Positions 1 to 8,690 of a stretch of 34,357 nucleotides of DNA are shown piece by piece. The notes beneath the pieces were generated by a model. It did no database searches. It was not told the DNA's origin and was given only the letters and a program-made list of their open reading frames with translations. A program made the translations under genes and the position numbers. Source of the DNA: Deltaproteobacteria bacterium (GTDB taxonomy: Bacteria > Desulfobacterota > Desulfarculia > Adiutricales > Adiutricaceae); assembly GCA_031279515.1 (NCBI GenBank), contig JAITII010000039.1, positions 1-34,357 of the forward strand. The letters are read 5' to 3'. Each line of letters begins with the position of its first letter. Positions within the stretch are counted from its first letter, which is position 1.

Positions 1-1283
1 TTACTAATTATTTTACACTCTTGTAAGTGCCCTAAGCTCATTTTAAATTTTTTTGAAAGCAGCTCGCCAGGGCTTTGTATAGGCTTAAAACTAAGCTTTT
101 TTGAATATAATTTAAAAGTCAATATTCATATTGTCTATCTTCATTTATTTCAAAAGATAAAGCCTTGTATTCTAAAAACTGTAAAGTCTTTAAATTATGG
201 GCAGGGCGGGCAGAAAGGGAAATTCAAAATTACAAGTATTCTTGTCTTTACAAGTAACCAAGGCGAGAAAAAATTCAATGGATTAGCTTATAAGAATTTT
301 TCCGACTTTTTTTAGCTCCAAGGGAGTAAGTTTTCTTTCTATTATGAACTAGTAAAATATTTATGCCTATGTAATTTAAGGGCTTTTTAAGTCAGATGGA
401 GGTATAATTTTTGTAAGTAGGCGGCACTTGGCTGTTAGTACGAACTAGGATTTAGGCTTATTTAAGCTCTGAAATCCCCTTCTTTTAAAAGCGCTAGACT
501 GTATTTTGACTTTTAAAAAATGACTAGAGATCGTAAAGAGCGAAATAGGCTTATAGTATTTAAGTAGAATTAGATAATTTTATAGTAATTTGCTAAATAT
601 AAGATCATAATAATTAAAAGTATCATGTTCAATAGTATTAATAAGTATTTATAATAGATAATAGTAAATCTATAAATCTTTAAATGATTAAAAAGCTCTT
701 AATTTTTTAAAATACCTTCTCTTTTATTCAGGCTGGAAAATACGCTTAAAATTACATCAAGCCCTTTGTTATTTGGAAGATGAGCCTTCCATAATTAAAT
801 GAGCTTGTCTTAGAAGCGCCACTGCAGCTAATAAAATGAGAGAAAAGGCCAACATTATAACGAAATAAAAGTGCTTTTTAATTTAGCCTGAAGAAATGAG
901 TACTGCAGCTAGCTTAGCTAAAGAAAAAGGGAGCTCCAAAGTAATTTGAAGCTGCAAATTATCATATGATTAGTGGATTAAGAGAAGGCCCAGCTTAAAA
1001 TACAAGCCTATCTTCTCAAGATTAAATATAAGCCTATCTTCCAGAATATTTAGTATTTCTTTGGTGGAAATTAAGGTAATGTGCTATATTTAAGCTAGCT
1101 GAATACGTAAACCAGGCATATTATATTCGCAGTCAATTATCCATTCTGTGGGAATGATTAGGTAAAAACTTTATCAATATGTAGTGGGTTGTCTCTTTTG
1201 TTTACAATTTGCTGTAGAGTTTTTGCCCTTTTCGGGTAAAACCTTAAGTAATTTACCGGGCCCGTAACGTTTACTACTAGCTT
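1..1283. other. AT-rich gene-free spacer
   Basis: No credible gene is visible on either strand in these 1.28 kb. The stretch is strongly AT-rich compared with the flanking gene. It contains a 12-base direct repeat (AAGCCTATCTTC at 1004-1015 and 1030-1041), a small hairpin near 1218-1240 (TTTTGCCC / GGGTAAAA) and a short minus-strand hydrophobic reading frame at 769-855 that lacks a ribosome binding site. It may be an eroded region. Confidence 0.6.
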
Positions 1284-1312
1284 TTGCATTTTTAGGCATT
1301 ATATTGTATAAT
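1284..1312 (+). promoter_or_regulatory. Sigma-70 promoter of the V4R gene
   Basis: TTGCAT at 1284-1289 and a perfect TATAAT at 1307-1312 are separated by exactly 17 bases. The expected transcription start is near 1319-1320, which would give a leader of about 180 nucleotides before the V4R start codon. It is one of the best-matching sigma-70 promoters in the window. Confidence 0.7.
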
Positions 1313-1319
1313 GCGCCAA

Positions 1320-1483
1320 GATGGATCTACGCATCTAGAGGCAAATCTCCCCTTATCGCGGGGATTTTATAGTAGAAGATAGCATTTTACTAGTGTGTTG
1401 CCTCTTAACTTAGAAAAGCACCATAGGACTGCCAGGCGAATGATCTAAGGCGCTCTCGTTGAAAGAATCCATCATACCTTTTT
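1320..1483 (+). ncRNA. Structured leader RNA or small RNA upstream of V4R gene
   Basis: The segment begins where the upstream promoter should start transcription. A terminal helix can form between GATGGAT (1320-1326) and ATCCATC (1467-1473). Inside it AGAGGCAA (1337-1344) pairs with TTGCCTCT (1398-1405), and that arm encloses two hairpins: TCCCC/GGGGA (1348-1352 with 1360-1364) and TAGTAGAA/TTTTACTA (1370-1377 with 1385-1392). A run of five T follows the terminal helix (1479-1483), and the AAGGAG ribosome binding site of the next gene follows at 1489-1494. This layout fits a riboswitch-like leader or a terminated small RNA. I could not match it to a known class such as c-di-GMP, SAM, TPP, cobalamin or 6S RNA. 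Confidence 0.4.
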
Positions 1484-1499
1484 ATTTTAAGGAGTTATC

Positions 1500-2024
1500 A
1501 TGACACAAGACCGTAAGTATCAGTTCAGTTGGGAACTCATTGGGGATCTGGACACCGCCAGGCCCAATTTGGGACCCAAGCTTCGCCTGGAAGCCTACAG
1601 GTTACTGCAGTTCTGCACTAGAGATATCTTAGAGCAGCGCTATGGGACTGAAGAGGCTGACCGTATTTTTTACGAGGCCGGTGAGTTGGCTGGAAAACAC
1701 TTTTATGAGAATGCCTTGGACCATCCTCCCACTGATATCAACGACCTGGTTAAGCAGCTGCAAAGCACCCTCGTGGACATCGGTATAGGCATCTTCAAGG
1801 TAGAAAAAATCGATGAAAACCTCGAGTGCATCGTGACTGTGGCCGAAGACCTGGACTGTTCAGGTCTACCAGAGTTGGGATACGGGGTCTGCGTCTATGA
1901 CGAGGGCTTCATAGCTGGCATCATGGGTGCTTTTACCGGAAGGCCCTTTGTTGCCAAGGAGATCGACTGCTGGTGCACTAATGAGCGCACTTGTCGCTTT
2001 GAGGCCAAGCCCAAGCCGCTATAA
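1500..2024 (+). CDS. V4R domain protein (putative small-molecule sensor)
   Basis: This 174-residue soluble protein matches the V4R (4-vinyl reductase) fold found in sensors of aromatic or other small hydrophobic ligands and in bacteriochlorophyll-related proteins. The C-terminal half carries the typical ending with clustered cysteines and the motif CWCTNERTCRFEA at about 157-169, resembling the metal- or ligand-binding Cys pair of V4R domains. The N-terminal 80 residues are helical and may serve dimerisation. No DNA-binding, membrane or enzymatic domain is attached, so it probably acts through a partner. The ATG has a perfect AAGGAG five bases upstream. A GGDEF protein follows after 340 bases, making a sensor/c-di-GMP pairing plausible but unproven. 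The ligand is unknown. Confidence 0.8.
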   Translation: MTQDRKYQFSWELIGDLDTARPNLGPKLRLEAYRLLQFCTRDILEQRYGTEEADRIFYEAGELAGKHFYENALDHPPTDINDLVKQLQSTLVDIGIGIFKVEKIDENLECIVTVAEDLDCSGLPELGYGVCVYDEGFIAGIMGAFTGRPFVAKEIDCWCTNERTCRFEAKPKPL

Positions 2025-2363
2025 GCTTACAAAAAACCCGCACTGGGTAATGTAGCCAATTCTCAAGTAAAATTTGTTAGTTTCCTTATCTTTCATGTTA
2101 ACGTTATATTCCATTTTGGGCCAACTTAAATTTAAGTTGGCCCATTCTAGCCAAGTATATAAGCTTTAGGGGGTATTTAGAATCATTTGAGGAATAATTT
2201 TTCCTCTTTGCATAGTTTTTCACCGAATTTCTGATTTTTAGTATTAATAAATCTCATAACTTTGAGTCAGCTAAAAATTGGAAAATTTGATTTTAGGTGA
2301 TGAAAGGAATTTGGACCATTCCCCCAGCCTTCCCCAAAGAAGCTAAAATCTAAAGGCTACCTT
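2025..2363. other. Spacer with perfect palindrome
   Basis: No gene is seen. The main landmark is the 28-base perfect palindrome at 2117-2144. A smaller hairpin GAGGAA/TTCCTC lies near 2189-2206. No convincing promoter for the following cyclase was found; read-through from the V4R gene is possible. Confidence 0.6.
2117..2144. terminator. Perfect 28-base palindrome, probable transcription end signal
   Basis: Two 14-base arms (TGGGCCAACTTAAA and its exact complement) join with no spacer, about 90 bases after the V4R stop codon. No long T-run follows, so it is either an atypical terminator or an mRNA 3-prime stabiliser. An operator is the alternative. Confidence 0.45.
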
Positions 2364-3668
2364 TTGGAAAACGACACACCGATAAAAAATAGACTCAGGA
2401 CCTTCACAAGAGCTGAGGCAGAAGCAATGTTCAAGTTCTTGGAGAAGGTCATCATGGAGCATAAGACTCCTGTCCTTCCGCCTGAGTACGCAGAATGGGA
2501 CACGTTTCACTCGCTTTATCAGCATACGAGCGAGATTAAGAGCGCTTTGGCCAATTTTGCAAAGGGGGATCTGGATCTGAGGATGGTGAAAAAGGGGGCA
2601 ACTTCCGGAAATCTTAAGGCAATTTTAGCCAACCTTTCCCACTTGGCTTGGCAGTTTAAGGTGGCTGCCTCCGGGGATTTTAGTCATACAGTGGACTTTT
2701 TGGGGGAGTTTTCTGAGGCATTTAACCTTATGACCTCTTCTTTGGCCCAGCACGAAGAGGAGCTCAAGCGGAAGCAAGGTGAGCTCTCCGACATGGCAGA
2801 AGAGCTCAAAAAGGAAATAAGGCGTAGGGATAAATTCGAGGCAGCCTTAAAGGCCAGTGAAAGTAACTACCGTAATATGGCCCTCCACGATCCCTTGACC
2901 AAGATTTACAACCGCGGCTACTTTAATGAGGCTGGAAGCCGTGAAATGGAACTTACCCGCAGGCGGGGGGAGGAGTTGTCACTCCTCATTATGGACCTGG
3001 ATAAGTTCAAGAGGTTCAATGACACCTTCGGACACCTTTCCGGTGACTCGGCCCTCATCCATACGACCCTCATAGTCAAAGAACTGCAGCGGAAGACTGA
3101 TATCTTTGCCCGCTATGGGGGGGAGGAATTTGTCCTTTTATTGCCCCAGACCACCTTAAATGACAGCATGGTCATAGGTGAACGCCTGCGTAAAGAGATT
3201 GCCTCCCGCTTTGATCCGGCCCCAAACTGTCATGACCCCTTGACCATCAGCATAGGAGCGGCTTCCATAACCCAGTCACTTGCCCTTCAGCATCCCAATT
3301 CTGATGCCCTGTTAAAGCTTTTGACCTCCAGGGCTGACGAGGCCCTGTATATAGCCAAGCTTCTAGGCGGGAACAAGGTCTGCACTTATGGCGTGGACAT
3401 AGCCCAGCCGTCGGAAGAGGAATTCGAGCTAATGAATCAGGAAGACCTTATCCTTTCCGCACGAAGAGAATATTCCGGGGAAGATTTAGTTGAGGCCTTT
3501 GAAGACGCCCTGGCCTCGCCCCAAGGCATGGAAATAGGATATTTGCCAGGCGATGAGCTTCCCAAACTGGAAAGCCCAAGCCCCGCTAAGTCCCCGGCTA
3601 AGGAGGCAAACGATCCCCCCTTCTCCCAAGCCAAAGAAGGGGCCTTAGGTACCAGCACGCGAGTTTAA
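2364..3668 (+). CDS. Diguanylate cyclase (GGDEF domain), cytosolic
   Basis: The protein makes c-di-GMP from two GTP. The GGDEF domain spans about residues 170-340, with DPLTKIYNRGYF at its start, the metal-binding aspartate in LIMDLDKFK (about D211) and the active motif GGEEF at 252-256. The inhibitory I-site RxxD is kept (R243-D246), so product inhibition is expected. Residues 20-120 resemble the HAMP-like helical N-terminal region of many deltaproteobacterial cyclases, followed by a coiled coil at about 126-160. There is no membrane segment. The last 90 residues are acidic and low in complexity. The start is TTG with AAGG eight bases upstream; an ATG 64 bases further in is the alternative. 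The V4R gene just upstream is a candidate sensory partner. Confidence 0.88.
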   Translation: MENDTPIKNRLRTFTRAEAEAMFKFLEKVIMEHKTPVLPPEYAEWDTFHSLYQHTSEIKSALANFAKGDLDLRMVKKGATSGNLKAILANLSHLAWQFKVAASGDFSHTVDFLGEFSEAFNLMTSSLAQHEEELKRKQGELSDMAEELKKEIRRRDKFEAALKASESNYRNMALHDPLTKIYNRGYFNEAGSREMELTRRRGEELSLLIMDLDKFKRFNDTFGHLSGDSALIHTTLIVKELQRKTDIFARYGGEEFVLLLPQTTLNDSMVIGERLRKEIASRFDPAPNCHDPLTISIGAASITQSLALQHPNSDALLKLLTSRADEALYIAKLLGGNKVCTYGVDIAQPSEEEFELMNQEDLILSARREYSGEDLVEAFEDALASPQGMEIGYLPGDELPKLESPSPAKSPAKEANDPPFSQAKEGALGTSTRV

Positions 3669-3819
3669 AATCCCTCCAAAAATAAGGCAAGCTTTTTGCA
3701 ATAATCTTGTAGAGCCAAAACGGCCACTATCTACTATTAGATGGGCCTTCTTGCTTTAGAGGCTTGGTAATAGCATCTAAACCAGTAAAAGCCAATAATT
3801 TTGAGCTTTGGGGGATCTT

Positions 3820-5739
3820 GTGAACCTAGATTTGGACAAAATAGCTGAAATAACGGATAAAGCTGACAAAGAGGAAAACCAAGAGCCAAGTACCCCCCTT
3901 TCTATGATGCTTTTTTTGGGGATAGTACTTCTGGTGGGACTTTTTATTGCTGTAAAGGTGGTGGCAGAAGAGTCTTTTATCTTTGTGGCTATCTTCATTG
4001 CAATATGCGCCATACCCATAGCCTTGGTGAGCTCATACTTTGATGCCATAAGACTGACTACCATAGCAGACAGACTTACCCCAGAGGGCTTTGCGATAAA
4101 GTTCTTGAGCTATAGGTTCTTTTTCCATGTGCTCTTATTTGCTGTTTCCCTTATCCTGTCCTCTATTCTGGTAATTAATCTAGCCTCTTTATCCCTTACA
4201 GAGTGGATCTATGTCCTCATATCCTTTCCGGTATTCTTATGCACCCTGGCTTTTATCAAAGCCAGGATGAAAAAAGAGGCGGCCCTTTGGCTGGTAAACC
4301 CCTGGAGTCTCCAGGTGGCCAGAAGGCTTGCCCCGCTTTTTATGGTACTCATATACTGGGTAGGACTTATTTATTCTGGGGTACATCTCTTTCCAGAGAC
4401 CCTAGGTGAGGCTCAAAGCACCAATATCTCACCTTTTACCGGGACAGAGTCCTATTTATTAGGGTTTTTGGGCGAGTGGATCCAAACTTTAGGAGGCATT
4501 AGGAATTACGCCTACGGGAGGATCCTGGGACTGGGGGCATTGCCATTTCTGCTCTTTTTGTTTTTAAGCTCTTATGCGGTATTTTATAGCCTCTGTAGCT
4601 TCTATTCCTTTATGTTTATCCCCCGCAAAGAGCTAAGAAGGGTGGTGGCAAAACCCGTAGGCTCCAAGGCGGAACTGCCCCTCCCTTTTGTTAGATTTGT
4701 GATACAGATGCTGGTGCCTATGGTCATTTGCCTGGCAGTATTTTTCCATTTTGCGGTTGTGAGTGAACTCTTCTTTATGCGTTACAATGCCCCTCTCCAG
4801 CTGGCAAATAGAGCCGCCAAAGAAGAGTTGTATAGGCTGGTGGTGCTCATAGACAACGAGGCCTATTATCCAGAGATTATTGCAGCGGCTTCTTCAAATA
4901 ACCTTGCTATGCAACTTCTGATGCAAGAAACCAAACAAGAGCTTTTAGCTGCCACAGATGCCATCTTCGATGGCTATGTTGCCAATGTGGACACATATTT
5001 AGATTGGTACTACAGCCTAGAAGCTGAATACGCACGCCTGGGTACCCTCACCGTGGGAAAGGTGGAAGAGTTTATGGCCCAGAGCTTACTAACCCATATC
5101 AATCAGGGTGTAAGTAGTTCTGGGTTGGTAAATGCCCTAAATAGCTTTAACCAGAAAGCCCAAAAGTTCAATTTGGACAACCTTATTGCCCGCTATGCTG
5201 TGGACATAGATGCTGAAGGGCCGAATGTAAAAAATATTCCAATCATCCAAATGAGCTCTGGAATATTTCGTGAAACATTTACGCCTCCTTCTTTTACCTC
5301 CCTAGAGGTAAGGGTGGGTACCTCCTCAGGGGTAGGACTATTGGCAGGATTGGTCACAGGTGTCGCTGCCAAAAGGATAGTGGGCACCATCGCCTCTAGG
5401 CTTATCTTCCAAACTGCAGCTAAAACTTTGCTAAAGACGGCAGTAGGCAAGGGCGTAACCTACACCAGCTCCATGGCAGTGGGAGGCGGGGCCGGAGCGG
5501 GTATTGGTTCTGTTGTCCCAGGCATAGGTACTGCAATTGGCGCAGTGGTAGGCGTGGTCGTAGGATTGGGGACGGCTGTGATAGTGGATAAGACCCTTTT
5601 AGCCCTGGAGGAAGCTATAAATAGGGAGAACTTTAAAAGGTCCCTGGTGGATTCCATAGAACAGCAGCGAAGGGAAGTAAAAGCCATGATTGAGGATAGC
5701 TTTGGAAGTCCGGGAAAAGTAAGCCTCAATGAGGCTTAA
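3820..5739 (+). CDS. Large multi-pass membrane protein with C-terminal glycine zipper
   Basis: I do not recognise a named family. After a short acidic N-terminus come about seven hydrophobic helices (roughly residues 27-47, 50-72, 100-122, 126-147, 168-190, 232-258 and 296-322, numbered from the GTG). A helical soluble part follows at about 330-490, containing the segment VDTYLDWYYSLEAEYARLG. The C-terminal part at about 500-590 is hydrophobic with a dense glycine zipper (GGGAGAGIGSVVPGIGTAIG), and a charged helix rich in basic and acidic residues ends the protein. Glycine zippers of this kind insert in or oligomerise within membranes. I chose GTG at 3820 because GGGGGA lies four bases upstream; an in-frame TTG at 3808 has no such site. 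The gene is convergent with a Sel1-repeat protein. Confidence 0.75.
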   Translation: MNLDLDKIAEITDKADKEENQEPSTPLSMMLFLGIVLLVGLFIAVKVVAEESFIFVAIFIAICAIPIALVSSYFDAIRLTTIADRLTPEGFAIKFLSYRFFFHVLLFAVSLILSSILVINLASLSLTEWIYVLISFPVFLCTLAFIKARMKKEAALWLVNPWSLQVARRLAPLFMVLIYWVGLIYSGVHLFPETLGEAQSTNISPFTGTESYLLGFLGEWIQTLGGIRNYAYGRILGLGALPFLLFLFLSSYAVFYSLCSFYSFMFIPRKELRRVVAKPVGSKAELPLPFVRFVIQMLVPMVICLAVFFHFAVVSELFFMRYNAPLQLANRAAKEELYRLVVLIDNEAYYPEIIAAASSNNLAMQLLMQETKQELLAATDAIFDGYVANVDTYLDWYYSLEAEYARLGTLTVGKVEEFMAQSLLTHINQGVSSSGLVNALNSFNQKAQKFNLDNLIARYAVDIDAEGPNVKNIPIIQMSSGIFRETFTPPSFTSLEVRVGTSSGVGLLAGLVTGVAAKRIVGTIASRLIFQTAAKTLLKTAVGKGVTYTSSMAVGGGAGAGIGSVVPGIGTAIGAVVGVVVGLGTAVIVDKTLLALEEAINRENFKRSLVDSIEQQRREVKAMIEDSFGSPGKVSLNEA

Positions 5740-5804
5740 AATAGCTAGTGTCTAAAAGCGCCCCTCTTATTTAATAGTAACTATCCCCAATAAAAAATAG
5801 TGCT

Positions 5805-5828
5805 AAAAAATTTAAGCCCCTTTGGGGC
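5805..5828 (-). terminator. Terminator of the Sel1-repeat gene
   Basis: Read on the minus strand, GCCCC-AAA-GGGGC (5828 down to 5816) is followed by a T-rich tail at 5815-5805. It lies about 75 bases past the stop codon of the minus-strand gene. Confidence 0.55.
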
Positions 5829-5904
5829 AAAGGGTAAAATTATTCTCTCTTTGGTAGAGGATTTTTTAGGAAATTGGGGGGCTATTAGCAAATTTTCGCT
5901 AAAA

Positions 5905-7827
5905 CTAGTAGACCCCAGGGGCTGCAAGCTGAGAGATGGCAGCTTCGTGGCCCTGGCTTGCTGCCTCTTGAATTAGTACCAAGGCCTTGTCAGAGTCCTG
6001 GACTACGCCTTTACCACTTATGTAGAGTATCCCTAAGTAATACTGTGAATTGGCGTGTCCATTAGTAGCAGCTTCGGTAAAGTATTCTGCTGCTCTTTCA
6101 TAGTTCAAAGGGACCCCCAGTCCTTTAAAGTGCATGATTCCAAGGCTAAATTGTGCGTCGGCTTCTCCTTGATTAGCCGCCTTGATAAACCATTGGGCAG
6201 CGGTTTCGTAGTTTTGCATAACGCCTTGACCTTTGACGTGCAAGCGGCCTAAGGAGAGCTGTGCTAAAGACAATCCGTTTGTGGCGGCAGCTTCATACCA
6301 GAGGGCTGCTGTTTCGTAATTTTGTAAGACCCCAATTCCCTGATAGTAGTGGTTTCCTAGATTATATTGCGACATAACGTCGCCTCTAATGGCCGCTTCT
6401 TCAAACCAGTGAGCTGCCAGCTCAAAATTTTGCTCTACACCGCGGCCTTCCAGATACAAGTACCCTAAAGTCCCCTGGGCTACGACCTCTCCCTGGATAG
6501 CAGCTTCCTCATACCAGAGGGCAGCTTTTTCTAAGTTTTGCATAGCGCCTTGGCCAGTTTCGTACATATAGGCTAAATTAATTTGAGATTTAGGGTCCCC
6601 TTGTTTTGCAGCCAGTTCAAAATACTCTAAAGCTCTATCAAAATTTTGCCCTACCCCAAGGCCACTATAGTAAAGGATGGCCAAATTAAATTGAGCTAAG
6701 ACGTTACCCTGTTTGGCGCTACGCTCATAGAGTTCCGCCGCCTTAGAGGCATCTTTAGGTACCCCTTGGCCAAGGATATAGAGATCTGCTAAGGCCACCT
6801 GGGCTTTATCATTTCCTTGCTTTGCTGCTAGCTCATAAAGTTTGGCGGCTTTTTGAGCGTCTCGGGGCGTCCCTTGGCCAAAATTGTATAAGTCCGCCAA
6901 CATATACTGCGAGCCAGCATGCCCTTTATTGGAGGCAAGTTCAAAGAGCTCTATTGCTTTTGGGTAGTTTTTTTCTACCCCAAGCCCATTAAGATACAAG
7001 AGTCCTAGATAGTAACTTGCCATAAATTCGTCTTGCTGGGCGGCTTCTTCATACAATTTTATGGCGTCGGAGTAGCTTTGGGTAACCCCTTGCCCTTTTT
7101 CATACATGCGCGCTAAATAGGTCTTAGCAAGGGGGTGCCCGCTTTGGGCTGCTTTTAAATATAAGCCGGCAGCTATTTCATAGTTTTGCACAACCCCGTG
7201 ACCTGAATGATATAAAACACCTAAATTAAACTGGGCATCTGAATACCCATAATCTGCGGCTATCTCATACCATTGGGCGGCAATTTCATACTTTTGGGGT
7301 ACCCCTAGTCCCTGATAAAAGAGGCGCCCTAAATTAACCTGAGCGTACACGTGTCCCTGGCAGGCGGCATAATAGAAATATGCTGCTGCCCTTTCGTAAT
7401 CTTGCTTAACTCCATAGCCAGCATAATACAAGTGACCCAGATAATTTTGACTATTAGCATGGCCCCATTCCGCTGCCTCTTGCAGTAGCAATACCCCTTG
7501 GCGAAATTGTTCCGAATCCGGGGCCTCTTTTAAGAGCTCTACAGCTATTTGATATAATTCTTCTGGACTTTGTGGCACTAAATCTATGGACGGTTTTTGG
7601 GAAATGGGTGCCAGTTGGGTATTTGTTAAATTGATAGCCCTGGGGCTTTTAAAGTAAGGACTTTTGTTTTCTGGCTCATAAAGATGGGGCCATGTGATTA
7701 ACAAAAAAAATATAATCACAAGTATTAGTATTAATATCACATTGGGTATATCTAATACAGTATACTCCCTGGAATCCTCTGGATGGATTTTGGGGATCGT
7801 GGGATATTTTTTTTGCGCATCTTGCAT
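5905..7827 (-). CDS. Membrane-anchored Sel1-repeat (TPR-like) protein
   Basis: The protein has a short cytosolic N-terminus, one membrane helix at about 28-46 (VILILILVIIFFLLI), a linker, and then an uninterrupted array of Sel1 repeats from about residue 115 to the end. I count 14 complete repeats of exactly 36 residues, each with the pattern A/S-Q-x-x-L-G-x-L-Y-x-x-G-x-G-V-x-Q-x, plus one partial repeat. Sel1 arrays form alpha solenoids that scaffold protein complexes, and the topology puts this one in the periplasm. No enzyme domain is present. The ATG at 7827 has only a weak ribosome binding site. A TTGACA promoter lies about 125 bases upstream. The partner is unknown; the convergent membrane-protein gene is the nearest neighbour. 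Confidence 0.88.
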   Translation of the reverse strand: MQDAQKKYPTIPKIHPEDSREYTVLDIPNVILILILVIIFFLLITWPHLYEPENKSPYFKSPRAINLTNTQLAPISQKPSIDLVPQSPEELYQIAVELLKEAPDSEQFRQGVLLLQEAAEWGHANSQNYLGHLYYAGYGVKQDYERAAAYFYYAACQGHVYAQVNLGRLFYQGLGVPQKYEIAAQWYEIAADYGYSDAQFNLGVLYHSGHGVVQNYEIAAGLYLKAAQSGHPLAKTYLARMYEKGQGVTQSYSDAIKLYEEAAQQDEFMASYYLGLLYLNGLGVEKNYPKAIELFELASNKGHAGSQYMLADLYNFGQGTPRDAQKAAKLYELAAKQGNDKAQVALADLYILGQGVPKDASKAAELYERSAKQGNVLAQFNLAILYYSGLGVGQNFDRALEYFELAAKQGDPKSQINLAYMYETGQGAMQNLEKAALWYEEAAIQGEVVAQGTLGYLYLEGRGVEQNFELAAHWFEEAAIRGDVMSQYNLGNHYYQGIGVLQNYETAALWYEAAATNGLSLAQLSLGRLHVKGQGVMQNYETAAQWFIKAANQGEADAQFSLGIMHFKGLGVPLNYERAAEYFTEAATNGHANSQYYLGILYISGKGVVQDSDKALVLIQEAASQGHEAAISQLAAPGVY

Positions 7828-7952
7828 GGGAACTGTCTACTTACATTTTTAAAAAAGGAAATTAAGCCATGACAATTGCATGAGGATTAGCTAATAGGAG
7901 TAATTAAACTATGAAAGACTATTTTATGTGGAAGCCAATTTATAACCTTTTT

Positions 7953-7981
7953 ATCCTATCTTAAGAGTTAAGCCCTGTCAA
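7953..7981 (-). promoter_or_regulatory. Sigma-70 promoter of the Sel1-repeat gene
   Basis: On the minus strand a perfect TTGACA (7981-7976) is followed after 17 bases by TAGGAT (7958-7953). Transcription would start near 7946, leaving a leader of about 120 bases. Confidence 0.55.
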
Positions 7982-8391
7982 CATAGGATTTCTTAGGTTT
8001 TGTTATCTTTTTAATTTAAAGATCTTAGATTTTTTTAAACCTTTTAAGCTGTCCGCACATGAGATGCGTCTCCTCATCTATTCTTTTTTTGGGATTTTTG
8101 CCTTGGGGCAAGAAAGCTATGAGCTTTTTTAGCCCGCGGCTTTCCCCCCCTCCCCCCCGGCAATTTATGGCCCTTGGAAGTATTATTACTTTACAGCTTG
8201 TTAAGATATTTATTATATATTTATGACTTTTTATTTGTCTTTTAATTGCTTATATTTTTTACTAATTATTTTTCATATTTTATATATTTCTTTTTATAAT
8301 ATTTATTCTAAATATCTATATATAAGTTCTTAAAATCTTAATGTTTTTCCCCAGCTCTTTGCAGGTATCATGCTTTATCTTGTGGATCTTT

Positions 8392-8429
8392 AAAATGGCC
8401 CCACTAATATTGGTTTTTAGGGCCATTTT
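8392..8429. repeat. Inverted repeat, possible terminator or operator
   Basis: Ten-base perfect arms AAAATGGCCC (8392-8401) and GGGCCATTTT (8420-8429) enclose an AT-rich 18-base loop. No gene ends nearby on either strand, so its role is unclear. Confidence 0.4.
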
Positions 8430-8547
8430 GCCCTTGGCCCATTATTGCCTTGGCTTAAGCTAAGGGCTTTTGGGTTTTTTTAGCTTTTATGCGCGGCATA
8501 ATTTACGAGCTCACAAGAGCATATTGGCCTTGTACTTGGGGCCTATC

Positions 8548-8576
8548 TTGACAATGGGGGGGTGCTGAACTATGAT
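8548..8576 (+). promoter_or_regulatory. Sigma-70 promoter of the chemoreceptor gene
   Basis: A perfect TTGACA (8548-8553), a 17-base spacer containing a G7 run, and TATGAT (8571-8576) form a near-consensus promoter. The expected start near 8583 gives a leader of about 108 bases before the chemoreceptor gene. Confidence 0.65.
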
Positions 8577-8690
8577 TTTTAAGGCTTTAAAGCGTTAAAT
8601 TTCATTTGTGCCCTCTTGGGGGAAAGCCAAAATTAAAAAACAGTTAATTTTTTTAATTACTTAAGCTGGTAATGGGTTTAGCAAACCTTT

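Larger units (their letters stand above)
7828..8690. other. Divergent spacer with promoters, hairpins and a C-tract
   Basis: This 860-base AT-rich stretch separates divergently read genes. It holds a promoter for each side (7953-7981 minus, 8548-8576 plus), a compact hairpin with a T-run at 8113-8130 (AAAGCT/AGCTTT), a C7-T-C7 tract at 8144-8158, and an inverted repeat at 8392-8429 (AAAATGGCCC / GGGCCATTTT, 18-base loop). No gene was found. Confidence 0.6.

Noticed and set aside
1320..1483. c-di-GMP (GEMM) riboswitch, suggested by the nearby GGDEF gene
   Set aside because: The conserved GEMM core sequences are absent, so the leader is reported only as an unassigned structure.
5880..5897. Sigma-54-like TGGGGG-N5-TAGCA
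   Set aside because: It lies between convergent genes and both halves are off consensus.
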